From Candidatus Woesebacteria bacterium GW2011_GWB1_38_8b (GTDB taxonomy: Bacteria; Patescibacteriota; Microgenomatia; UBA8517): 32,905 bases of DNA. Positions 8,204-17,263 of the stretch are shown here, one piece after another. The notes beneath the pieces are model-generated. The model was given only the letters and a program-made list of their open reading frames with translations, made no database searches and was not told where the DNA came from. Numbering within the stretch: the stretch's first letter is position 1; every line of letters begins with the position of its first letter. The stretch covers positions 1 through 32,905 of the forward strand of contig LBVN01000019.1 in NCBI GenBank assembly GCA_000993115.1, in the 5' to 3' direction. The translations under genes were made by a program, and so were the position numbers.

Positions 8204-9159
8204 TGGACTTAAGGCAAACACCGCAGTACAGCGAATATTTAAAAAGCCTAAACTGGATTGTTGAAGAAATAGACGGGGTTTATTATTTTATCAAAAAAAT
8301 CTGGCTTTTCGGTTCTGTCATAAAAGCACAGAGACCAAAAAAATTTGACAGCACAACAATCGAACAATTAGCTAAAAAATACAGGGTTTTTCAGGTTATT
8401 CTTGAACCGACTCTATCCACCGTCTTCAATTCCAAGATGGGTTTTCATATCAACAAAAAAAATTTGGCTTTAGGTTCCTGTGTCGGGACCAAAAACCGGT
8501 CCTCCTCCGGTGTCTGGGCCATGAGTAATGTCCATAAATTAATCATACAACATGGATACAAGTTAGCAAAATCAAGTTATCTTCCAACCAAAACCACAGT
8601 AATTGATTTAAAAAAATCCCTTACCAAAATGTTGCAAAAGATGCACCACAAAACCCGCTACAACATCAAAAAATCCTGCAACTTACAACTTACAACCTAC
8701 AACTCAAAGGACATATTGTCTTTTGCCGACTTTTGGCAAAGTTGTGCATTAAAACAAAGAGGTATGTATTTATCGCAGAAAAAAGAAATTATTGCATTAT
8801 ATAAAGCATTCGAAAAAAACTGCTCCATTATTTTCGTGTTCCCACCTACAACCTACAACCTAAAACCTACAACCTTTCCCCTCGCCTCCGTCTTTTCCGT
8901 TTATTCCAAAGACACTGCATTTTATATGTATGCAGCAGCAACTCCAGAAGGCAAAAAACGCTTTGCACCAACGCTAGCCGCTTGGGAATCAATAAAACTG
9001 GCAAAGAAAAGGCACTTAAAATATTATGATTTTGAAGGAGTTTTTGACGAGCGATTTCCGCTTCCGTCATGGAAAGGTTTCTCACGGTTTAAATTATCAT
9101 TCGGGGGGAAAGTCGTTGAATACCCCGGATCTTATGTTAAATTTAGATTACCAGTTTAA
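8203..9159 (+). CDS. FemAB-family aminoacyltransferase (copy 2)
   Basis: MHHKTRYNIKKS, YMYAAATPEGKKRFAPTLAAWESIKLAKKR, FSRFKLSFGGKVVEYPGSYV; start overlaps the stop of copy 1 (taAtg). Confidence 0.82.
   Translation: MDLRQTPQYSEYLKSLNWIVEEIDGVYYFIKKIWLFGSVIKAQRPKKFDSTTIEQLAKKYRVFQVILEPTLSTVFNSKMGFHINKKNLALGSCVGTKNRSSSGVWAMSNVHKLIIQHGYKLAKSSYLPTKTTVIDLKKSLTKMLQKMHHKTRYNIKKSCNLQLTTYNSKDILSFADFWQSCALKQRGMYLSQKKEIIALYKAFEKNCSIIFVFPPTTYNLKPTTFPLASVFSVYSKDTAFYMYAAATPEGKKRFAPTLAAWESIKLAKKRHLKYYDFEGVFDERFPLPSWKGFSRFKLSFGGKVVEYPGSYVKFRLPV
8680..8703 (+). repeat. Heptanucleotide tract (AACYTAC)n
   Basis: AACTTAC AACTTAC AACCTAC AAC inside FemAB copy 2. Confidence 0.9.
8844..8875 (+). repeat. Heptanucleotide tract (ACCTACA)n
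   Basis: ACCTACA ACCTACA ACCTAAA ACCTACA ACCT inside FemAB copy 2. Confidence 0.92.
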
Positions 9160-9160
9160 T

Positions 9161-9427
9161 ATGCCAAAAAGAATTGAAAAGAAGGCGGTGCCGGAGCTTT
9201 TTCAAAAAGTTCTTGATGGTGATAAGACTTTTGACTTAAGACTTAACCGTTTTGAATGCAATGTTGGCGACATTTTAGTTCTTCGCGAATGGGATCCAAA
9301 GAAAAATAATTACACGGGGCGTGTCATTGAAAAAGAAATTACTTTTGTTTTAAAAACTAAAGAGTTGGACTTTTGGCCGGAAGAAGAAATTGAAAAACAT
9401 GGGTATGTAGTGATGGGGTTTAAATAA
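9161..9427 (+). CDS. DUF3850/ASCH-PUA-like small protein
   Basis: MPKRIEKKAVPELFQKVLDGDKTFDLRLNRFECNVGDILVLREWDPKKNNYTGRVIEKEITFVL. Start at 9161 avoids overlap with FemAB copy 2. Confidence 0.7.
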   Translation: MPKRIEKKAVPELFQKVLDGDKTFDLRLNRFECNVGDILVLREWDPKKNNYTGRVIEKEITFVLKTKELDFWPEEEIEKHGYVVMGFK

Positions 9428-9431
9428 GAAA

Positions 9432-12362
9432 TTATTCTTCGCTTCCACAAAGAAGTTTGTATTCGCAGTTTTTACAAAGGAAATTATTTGTGCAAGTAAA
9501 TTCTGACTTTTCGATTTCTTCCCGAATTTCCAATATTTTATTTTTTGCTTCTTCCAAATCTTTTTGAGTTCTTGTTGTTGTAAATTTTTCCTGCGTGTCC
9601 AAATAGTATAAAGATAGTTGCACTTTTTCAGGTTTTTTCCCAAAGGGAAATTCGTTGACTCCGGTAGCCGCAAATGCATAAAAAGTAAGCTGCAAATTTT
9701 TATCAACATCGCGTTGCGATGGAATACTCGCCGAAGTTTTATAATCTATTATTTCAATTACTCCACCTCCTAAATCGTCAACGCGGTCAATTTTTCCGCC
9801 GATTTTTAATGGTCTTTCTTTTTTCTGTTTTGCATCAGCAATTGACAGTAAATTCATAGTAAACGGCTGCTCAAGTCCAAGTGTTTTAATTTTTTTGTCA
9901 AACCCGTTTTTTAAAAATCCTTTCAGATACATTTCCCCTTTCGCGTAAAACTTTTTCTCATGGGTTTTACTGACAAAACCTTCATCAACCCAACTTTCGG
10001 CAAGGCACGATAAAATCATTTTGTCATTTGCCTTTTCTCCACTTTTAACTTTTTCATAAAAAAGCTTCAAAGCCGCGTGGATTGAAGTTCCAAAACTTGC
10101 TGACGCAGAAGCAGGTGTGGGAACTTTATAAATGTAGCGAAGTTTGTAATGCAAATGGCAAATTTGAAATGTCTCAATCTGGGAAACGGATAAGTAATCG
10201 ATATGGATAGGTTGTAAGCTATTGGAAGTATGTTGTAAGTCATGCTTGCCATAACCCAGAAGTGACAACTGTTCACCGGAAGTGTCACTTTTTTCAGAAG
10301 AGATCGCTCTATCCCCTAAGGTTTCAAAAATAAAAGGCGACAACTTCTTTTCCCTTTTACCCTCACTGTAATAATCGGCGGCCGTAAGGTATAGTCTTTC
10401 TTTCGCGCGGGTCATTCCGACATAAAATAGCCGCCTTTCTTCCTGTAAATGAAAATCCCCGATTGGCAGTATTTCTTTAATTAACTCGTCAGGAATTGGA
10501 ATTTGCTCTTTTTTATCAGTACTTGGGAAACGCTGTGAAACCAAATTAACTAAAAAGACAATCGGGAACTCAAGTCCTTTGGCTGAATGCAGAGTCAAAA
10601 TATTTACGGCGTTTGCGTCCGTCCAGTCACTGTCCGCGGCCAACGGCGACTCTCCAAGCTCGCTTGATAAATCGATCCAGTCAACAACCGCCGCAACCGA
10701 TGCTTCCTCATGATCAGCTTCATACGATTTTAACTTGTCAAAAAACTTTGAGATATTCGCTGCTTTTTTTTGGGCAAACGCAGTATCGGGGTTAAATATT
10801 TTTGGAAGTAAGTCTGCTTTTTCCAAAAAATTATATAAAAGCTGACCTGCCGTTTCTTTGTTTGTAAGCTTTTGATTTTCCAAAATTATATCCAAAAGCT
10901 TTTTTATTTTTTCGGCCCCCGCATCACTTACCGCCACATTTTTTAAATCTTCTATAGCCGCAAAAAGACTTAGGTTTTTCTTCCTTGAGAAACTACCTAA
11001 AATCGCGATGTCTCGGCTTGAAATTTCAAAATGCTCTAGTGTTAATAGTCGGTATAAAGAAACCGAATCCTCAAAATCATATAAAACTTTAAGGTACGAA
11101 ATTAAATCGATTATTTCCGGCTGCCTAAATAGTCTTCCCGGACCTAAAAACTGATGCGGAATTCCGTAACGAGCAAGTGAACGGACAAACGGATCGGCGT
11201 GGTTGTTTGCCCGAACCAAAATTGCGTAATCACTATATTTATATTTATTCTCACCACTGGTCAGTTCCTGTACTTTTTTTGCAACCCATTCTGCTTCGTT
11301 TTCGACACGGTCAACATGCGCAAACTCAATTGGTTCATTTTTTATATTTAGTTGTGATTTAAGTTTTTTGTCTATTTTCTCAACAACTTCTAAGCGGTCC
11401 GGATTATTAAACTGGATCAAATCATAAGCGCGGTCCAAAATTTCCTGATTGCTCCTGTAATTTTTAATAAGAGTTACGATTTTTGTTTTGGGAAAGTTTT
11501 TTCTAAACTGTATAACATTTGAAACAGCCGCTCCGCGCCAACGATAAATTGCCTGATCATCATCCGCAACGACTGTAATGTTTCCGTTTTTTCCGGCAAG
11601 CATTTTTACCAATTCGTTTTGGGAAAAGTTGGTGTCTTGATATTCATCTACCAAAACATACTTAAACTGTTCTTGGTATTTTTTTAAAATATTTTTGCGT
11701 GAGCGGAAAAGGTGAAGTGTTTTGACAATCAAATCCCCAAAATCCATGTAGCTGTTTTTAACTTTTAATTCTTCATAAATCCTGTAAGCATTTGCCAACT
11801 CCAGCCATTTTTTGTTTTCCAATTTTTCCTCCTCACTTTGCTCTATGTTCTTCGTTCTATGCTCTTTCGCCCAGTTGAGTAATTCAACTGGCGAAACGTC
11901 TTCATCCTGGAGTCTTGAAAAATGCTGAAGCATTCCGGCAATGTATTTATTCGGGTTCCCAAGCGGGCGAAAATAATCCAGGTCAAAAGCGAACAAGTTT
12001 TTTCGGATTAACTGCGTCGCTTCGGCTTCGGTAGTTAATTTGTATTTCGGATCAAGCCCAACATGCAGTCCTTCAGCACGAAGAACGCGGTCACAAAAAC
12101 TGTGGAATGTCATAAGCCACATTTGGGTATAGCCATAAGGAAGCGTTTCATCGACACGGGTTTCGAGCTCTCTGGCCGCTTTTTCCGTAAAAGTCAGTCC
12201 TAAAATTTCAGATGGCTTAGCTAAATCTTTGGAGATAAGATATTTAATCCGTTCAGTAATAACTGTAGTTTTCCCTGTCCCCGCCCCGGCAATAATCAAA
12301 AGTGGTCCCTTGCCATGTTTAACCGCCTTAAGCTGTTCAGTGTTTAACTTTTTCTCAGCCAT
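9432..12362 (-). CDS. UvrD/Rep-family helicase fused to PD-(D/E)XK (RecB/Cas4-like) nuclease
   Basis: GPLLIIAGAGTGKTTVITER, VDEYQDTN, DDDQAIYRWRGA, LTLHSAKGLEFPIVF, RLFYVGMTRAKERLYL; C-terminal GGKIDRVDDLGGGVIEIIDYKT and CTNNFLCKNCEYKLLC Fe-S-type cysteines. Internal ATG 12362 preferred over the GTG at 12380. Confidence 0.9.
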   Translation of the reverse strand: MAEKKLNTEQLKAVKHGKGPLLIIAGAGTGKTTVITERIKYLISKDLAKPSEILGLTFTEKAARELETRVDETLPYGYTQMWLMTFHSFCDRVLRAEGLHVGLDPKYKLTTEAEATQLIRKNLFAFDLDYFRPLGNPNKYIAGMLQHFSRLQDEDVSPVELLNWAKEHRTKNIEQSEEEKLENKKWLELANAYRIYEELKVKNSYMDFGDLIVKTLHLFRSRKNILKKYQEQFKYVLVDEYQDTNFSQNELVKMLAGKNGNITVVADDDQAIYRWRGAAVSNVIQFRKNFPKTKIVTLIKNYRSNQEILDRAYDLIQFNNPDRLEVVEKIDKKLKSQLNIKNEPIEFAHVDRVENEAEWVAKKVQELTSGENKYKYSDYAILVRANNHADPFVRSLARYGIPHQFLGPGRLFRQPEIIDLISYLKVLYDFEDSVSLYRLLTLEHFEISSRDIAILGSFSRKKNLSLFAAIEDLKNVAVSDAGAEKIKKLLDIILENQKLTNKETAGQLLYNFLEKADLLPKIFNPDTAFAQKKAANISKFFDKLKSYEADHEEASVAAVVDWIDLSSELGESPLAADSDWTDANAVNILTLHSAKGLEFPIVFLVNLVSQRFPSTDKKEQIPIPDELIKEILPIGDFHLQEERRLFYVGMTRAKERLYLTAADYYSEGKREKKLSPFIFETLGDRAISSEKSDTSGEQLSLLGYGKHDLQHTSNSLQPIHIDYLSVSQIETFQICHLHYKLRYIYKVPTPASASASFGTSIHAALKLFYEKVKSGEKANDKMILSCLAESWVDEGFVSKTHEKKFYAKGEMYLKGFLKNGFDKKIKTLGLEQPFTMNLLSIADAKQKKERPLKIGGKIDRVDDLGGGVIEIIDYKTSASIPSQRDVDKNLQLTFYAFAATGVNEFPFGKKPEKVQLSLYYLDTQEKFTTTRTQKDLEEAKNKILEIREEIEKSEFTCTNNFLCKNCEYKLLCGSEE
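11836..11863 (+). repeat. Heptanucleotide tract (CTWYGYT)n
   Basis: CTTTGCT CTATGTT CTTCGTT CTATGCT inside the helicase-nuclease gene. Confidence 0.8.
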
Positions 12363-12398
12363 CGTGAACAATTTTATCACTAAAGGTTTATAGAAGCT

Positions 12399-13448
12399 TT
12401 AGATTTCAATGTATCCAGAATTTTTTAAAAGGGGTTCGCGATCAACATAAAAATTCCTTTCCCAGGCATGTTTTTTTAGTTCCTGCATTAAACTAACAGA
12501 TAATTTTCTACCACCAGAAACAGATGTGTTTTCCACAACATATTTAACTTTCCTTGTTCCGGGAATTGTCGTTGATAATTCCTTATGTGACAAAAGCCAA
12601 CGCAAAGCTAATTCTGAAAGTGTTTTTGCTTCATCCCCAAAAAGTTTATTTAGTTTTTCAATTCTGGGTATAAATTCTTCCAACCTGTCTTTCCTAAAAT
12701 AAACTGAGCGCATGTCATCATCAAATTTTGAATCTTTTGTAATTCTTCCCGTTAAACCGCCTTCGTCTAACGGGACACGGGCAATTAAACCAATGTTATT
12801 TTTGGCAGCATATGGCAACAGTTTTTCCTCCGGCTTCTGATGAAAAATATTAAAAATAAATTGAATTGTTGAAATTAATCCGGTGTCGAGAGTTTTTAGG
12901 CAGTTGCTTGGCTGATAATCATTTATCGAAATTCCCCAATGTTTTACTTTCCCTTGTTTAGTTAATTTTGTAATCGCGTCCTTCCACCCGTCATCGTCAG
13001 TAAAATCTTCTTGCCAAACATGAAACTGCATTAAGTCTAGCGTCTCAATTCCCAAACTTTTCAGAGAGCTTTCAGTCATTTCGATTATATAGTTGGGCGG
13101 AAAAACTTCAGAGACCGGGATTCCTTTCCACGCAGGCCATTTTCTATTTTTAGGTGGAATTTTACTGGCAATTATTACCTTGTCGTGATTTTTTGCTTCC
13201 TTTACAAACTCGCCGATCAACTCTTCCGAGCAGTGTTTTCCTGATTTTTCGCCGGGCTCGTCAGCCCTTCCATAAACCCAGGCTGTATCAATAAAATTGC
13301 CGCCAAGTTCAACAAATTGATATAAAGCCCTCATGCTTTCTTTCTCGTTGGGTGCATCCCAACCCCAAGGAAATCCCGCTAACTGCCACGTTCCCATCCC
13401 AATTTCGGAAACTTTTAATCCAGTTTTACCTAGTATTCGATATTTCAT
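12399..13448 (-). CDS. Aldo/keto reductase
   Basis: MKYRILGKTGLKVSEIGMGTWQLAG, GGNFIDTAWVYG, LDLMQFHVW, LRWLLSHKELSTTIPGTRK. Confidence 0.92.
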   Translation of the reverse strand: MKYRILGKTGLKVSEIGMGTWQLAGFPWGWDAPNEKESMRALYQFVELGGNFIDTAWVYGRADEPGEKSGKHCSEELIGEFVKEAKNHDKVIIASKIPPKNRKWPAWKGIPVSEVFPPNYIIEMTESSLKSLGIETLDLMQFHVWQEDFTDDDGWKDAITKLTKQGKVKHWGISINDYQPSNCLKTLDTGLISTIQFIFNIFHQKPEEKLLPYAAKNNIGLIARVPLDEGGLTGRITKDSKFDDDMRSVYFRKDRLEEFIPRIEKLNKLFGDEAKTLSELALRWLLSHKELSTTIPGTRKVKYVVENTSVSGGRKLSVSLMQELKKHAWERNFYVDREPLLKNSGYIEI

Positions 13449-13487
13449 AACCCCAATTCTGCCTTAATACCCTCTAAAAGTAAACTG

Positions 13488-14057
13488 CTACAAATATTTA
13501 TGCAGTTCTTTAAATGTTATGTATTTTTCTCCTCCAGTTGAAACCCCAAAGTGTCCTGCATTATTAATAGCTATCAACTTTCCACCAACCTTTTTATATA
13601 TTCCAATTGAATGAGACGGCTGAACATAAGGGTCAGTGGGACAGTAGATTATTACAAACATTTTTGCTGAGGCCTTGATTTTTTTCCAATTCCACTTTTT
13701 CGGAAACAGATCTTTATAGTCTTCTTTGGGAACATAATTGTGTAGCAGTTCAGTTAAATTAGGGTTTGAAAAACCAGCAACTAAAATTGCTTTTTTTATT
13801 ACTATATTATCGGGCAGCTTTTGTAAAATTCCTAACACCAAACTTGCTCCAGAAGAATGACCTATTAATACTGTGTTTTCGTTTAATTTATATTTTGAGG
13901 TTAAGAATTTATATGTTTTATCTAGATTTGGTTTAAAACAACAAGGAAGCTGGGGAACAAAAACATTATGTCCTTTATCTTTTAGTTCCGTCGACAAATT
14001 CGTGTACCATTCTTCGGTTGGTTTTTTACCTAAACCATGTAAAATTATAAAATTCAT
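13488..14057 (-). CDS. RBBP9/YdeN-like serine hydrolase (alpha/beta hydrolase)
   Basis: MNFIILHGLGKKPTEEWYTNL, VLIGHSSGASLVLGIL, TDPYVQPSHS, GGKLIAINNAGHFG. Confidence 0.85.
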   Translation of the reverse strand: MNFIILHGLGKKPTEEWYTNLSTELKDKGHNVFVPQLPCCFKPNLDKTYKFLTSKYKLNENTVLIGHSSGASLVLGILQKLPDNIVIKKAILVAGFSNPNLTELLHNYVPKEDYKDLFPKKWNWKKIKASAKMFVIIYCPTDPYVQPSHSIGIYKKVGGKLIAINNAGHFGVSTGGEKYITFKELHKYL

Positions 14058-14060
14058 AAT

Positions 14061-14870
14061 TTATTCCAGCTCTTTTGTCTTTTCTTTTACTCCGCCTCCA
14101 AGCCTTTGAGTAGAGGAGATTTTTTGTCCCAGCTGAACAAAGCTACTGAATACATTTCCCATCATATTGAAGGCGTTAGTTAAATGTTTTTGCAAAATCC
14201 CCAAATTCTCTTCAACACGACCATAATCTTTTTGAATTGCACGTAAGCTTGAGAGAATTTCTTTTGCCTGGGCTTCAATTTTTTGGCCTTCAAAGCTCAT
14301 TAAAATCGCCCGAAGGTATGCATAAAAAGTGGTAGGGGAAACGGGAAGTACTCTTTTTGACCCTGCATAATCAAACAGGTTCTGGTTATTAACAATTTCG
14401 TAATATATTGCTTCGTTAGGAACATACATCAGGGCATAATCAATTGTCCCTTCTTCAGTCAAAATATATTTTATCGCTGCATCAACTTTTTCACCTGACT
14501 TAAAAGTGTATTGGAGATTAAACGAAGCTTTCGGCAAATACTGCCCAAGCATTTCTTTTAATATTGACTCACCCATATTTCCGCGAATTTTAGGGGAGCG
14601 TAAAAATTCCTGCAATTCCTTCATACCCCGTCCGATCTCGCTCATCTCGCCTATGTTTTTTTGAACATCCCCGATTACACGGGCTGCATTATCAAGTCTT
14701 TCATTAAAACTTTTTCCCTGTTGGTCAAGCCTTACATTTGTGGTTTTTAGATATTCCAAAAGTTCGTCTGAGGGTTTGGCAGAACCCAAATCGTTAATCT
14801 TCTTATTCAAAAAAAGAGCAAGTAAAATAAAACCTCCAACTAAAAGTACAGCAAGTATTATCGGATCCAT
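14061..14870 (-). CDS. rmuC: RmuC-family DNA recombination protein
   Basis: LDNAARVIGDVQKNIGEMSEIGRGMKELQEFLRSPKIRGNMGESILKEML, VDAAI, KRVLPVSPTTFYAYLRAI. Listed ORF begins at 14900; the ATG at 14870 follows GGGAGAAG. Confidence 0.88.
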   Translation of the reverse strand: MDPIILAVLLVGGFILLALFLNKKINDLGSAKPSDELLEYLKTTNVRLDQQGKSFNERLDNAARVIGDVQKNIGEMSEIGRGMKELQEFLRSPKIRGNMGESILKEMLGQYLPKASFNLQYTFKSGEKVDAAIKYILTEEGTIDYALMYVPNEAIYYEIVNNQNLFDYAGSKRVLPVSPTTFYAYLRAILMSFEGQKIEAQAKEILSSLRAIQKDYGRVEENLGILQKHLTNAFNMMGNVFSSFVQLGQKISSTQRLGGGVKEKTKELE

Positions 14871-14984
14871 ATATAATCTTCTCCCAATTTTACAGCTCAT
14901 TTCAATTCTTTGGAATGAGATGCTACAAACTATTTCTCAATATATATTAATTTGAAATAGTTTCTATCAGCTGCATACGCTAAA

Positions 14985-15362
14985 ATGATACTGATGCGTC
15001 TAAAAAAGATTAATTTCGAACATTTAAAAAAGGCGAGAATTGAAAATGCAAAATTGCGAAAAAACATTGTTCCGGCGATTGTTCTCGTCTTGCTTTCAAC
15101 ATTAAGCCTTGTTTATTTGATTTTTAATGTTGACCCGGACAAGTTCTGGTCAAAACCATTGTTTTTCCTTTTGGTTTTTTTAGACTCATTTTTTATTTTT
15201 ACAATTATTTTCGCAAAAAAAAGGCGGGGGTTAATTTCTGCAATAATTATTTGCGCGACTCTTCTTCTTAGGCTGTTGGGTCAAACAAGTTTTTACTTCC
15301 CTTTGGTATTAATCGGTGTAGGATTTGTTTTTGAGGTAATTTTTACTCTAAAAAACCGTTGA
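14985..15362 (+). CDS. Small membrane protein of unknown function
   Basis: 125 aa with several hydrophobic helices. TAAAAT lies at the listed ATG, so a later ATG (14994) may be the start. Confidence 0.5.
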   Translation: MILMRLKKINFEHLKKARIENAKLRKNIVPAIVLVLLSTLSLVYLIFNVDPDKFWSKPLFFLLVFLDSFFIFTIIFAKKRRGLISAIIICATLLLRLLGQTSFYFPLVLIGVGFVFEVIFTLKNR

Positions 15363-15412
15363 CTCTGAAATTTGACTTGCTATACTGCTACTAAAGTTCA
15401 TTAAATCAAAGC

Positions 15413-15763
15413 ATGCGAATTTCAAAGCAAATCTTAAACGAATCCATAAAAAAAGAGCTTTATAATACACTTGCTCAAGCCATAGCTGATCTTCACAGCA
15501 AAGACGAAACTCTCCAATTTTTAAACGATTTTTTTACCGCGTCCGAACTTGAAGCGTTTGCAAAACGCTTGGCTGTTGCCTATTGGCTCAAGAAAAAAAG
15601 AACATATAAAAATATAAAAGACAATTTAAAAGTAAGCAGTGCAACAATTGCGTCAACCGATAAAGATATGAAAAAGCTAGGATTCCAGATAATTCTTAAG
15701 AAGATAGAGGCTGAAGAGTGGGCTGACGTCTGGGCAGAGCGCATCAAAAGATTTAATAAGTAG
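15413..15763 (+). CDS. TrpR/YerC-YecD-like regulator
   Basis: LHSKDETLQFLNDFFTASELEAFAKRLAVAYWLKKKRTYKNIKDNLKVSSATIASTDKDM. Confidence 0.82.
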   Translation: MRISKQILNESIKKELYNTLAQAIADLHSKDETLQFLNDFFTASELEAFAKRLAVAYWLKKKRTYKNIKDNLKVSSATIASTDKDMKKLGFQIILKKIEAEEWADVWAERIKRFNK

Positions 15764-15871
15764 CTTGGCTTCTTGGTTAAACAGCTTCAGGGTGGTAAAC
15801 TTCCAGGTGCTTACGCCTATGGTTTTTATCATTTCATAATTGATGAAGCCCAATATGATAAAATTGCGATT

Positions 15872-17243
15872 ATGAGCAAAAATTTTTATATCACAACAAC
15901 ACTGCCTTATGTAAACGCAGAGCCGCATATTGGATTTGCGCTCGAGATTGTGCAAGCAGATGTTATTGCAAGATATCATAAAGGCTTGGGTGAAAAAGTT
16001 GTATTTAATTTCGGCACAGACGAACATGGGCAAAAAATATATCAAAAAGCTCTGGAGGAAAATAAGGATCCACAAACGTACTGTGACGAATACGCAAAAA
16101 AGTTTGATGCGTTAAAAGTGGCGTTAAACCTTTCTTATACGCACTTTATCAGGACCACAGATCCTCATCATATTGTTGCAGCACAGGAATTCTGGAAACT
16201 TTGTTATAAGAACGGTTTTATTTACAAAAAGAATTATAAACAAAAGTATTGCGTCGGTTGCGAGCTGGAAAAAAGCGATTCAGAATTGGTTGACGGAAAA
16301 TGTCCCATTCACCCTTCTTCCGAAATCCAAACTTTCGAGGAAGAGAATTATTTTTTTAAACTCAGTGAGTTTCAAAATAAGCTTCTGAAATTTTATGATA
16401 AAAACATTTGTCACAGACGGTTTGCAGGATTTTTCAATTTCGAGGCTTAAGAAAAAAATGCCATGGGGAATTGATGTGCCCGGCGACTCCGAACAGGTAA
16501 TGTATGTTTGGTTTGATGCGCTTATTAATTATATTTCCACTCTTGGTTGGCCGGAAAATAAAGAGAATTATGAAAATTTTTGGCCGGGAATTCAAATTGC
16601 AGGAAAAGATAATCTACGCCAACAAACAGCAATTTGGCAGGCGATGTTAATGGCGGCAGGACTAGCTAACTCGAGGCAGGTCTTTATACACGGATTTATT
16701 AATGTCGACGGACAAAAGATAAGTAAAAGCCTTGGCAATGCCATAAATCCAATTGAATTGGTGGGAAAATACGGCACAGACGCAGTCCGTTATTTTATTT
16801 TGGCAAAATTAAATCCTTACGAAGATTCCGATTTTACATATCAAAAATTTGAAGAAGCTTATAATTCAGATTTGGCAAACGGGTTGGGAAATTTGGTTGC
16901 AAGAGTTGCAAAATTGGCAGAAAATTCAGGGTTTGAATTTGAGTTTTCAAAACCAAGCCATTATGAAAGAGTTGTCGATCAAATAAACAGTTATCGATTT
17001 GATTTAGCAATGTATGCTATTTGGGCAAGAATAATGGTATTAAATCAAGAAATTAACACCGAAGAGCCATGGAAAAAAGAGGGTGAAGAATTAAAAGAAT
17101 CACTATCACATATGATTTCCGAAATAAATAAAATTGCATACAATCTTAAACCCTTCCTCCCTGAAACCGCCGAAAAAATTGAAAAACAATTTTCAAGGCC
17201 AAAAATAAAAAGCGCAGAATCCTTATTCCCCCGCCTAAAATAA
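15872..17243 (+). pseudogene. metG: Methionyl-tRNA synthetase split into two frames
   Basis: Frame 1: MSKNFYITTTLPYVNAEPHIGFALEIVQADVIARY...KLLKFYDKN. Frame 2 (from about 16395): FVTDGLQDFSISRLKKKMPWGIDVPGD...YVWFDALINYIS...KISKSLGNAINP. Total length is not a multiple of 3. Confidence 0.88.
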
Positions 17244-17263
17244 TTAAATTATTATCAACTAAA

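Noticed and set aside
9026-9160. N-terminal extension of the DUF3850-like ORF
   Set aside because: Overlaps the conserved end of FemAB copy 2 in another frame; ATG at 9161 gives the family-like start.
10260-10290. AAGTGACA/TGTCACTT hairpin as a terminator
   Set aside because: It lies within the coding sequence of the helicase-nuclease, so a terminator role is unlikely; kept only as part of the linker observation.
16395-17243. ORF starting at 16395 as an independent MetRS-like gene
   Set aside because: It is the C-terminal two-thirds of the same MetRS whose N-terminus is in the preceding frame; treated as one disrupted metG.
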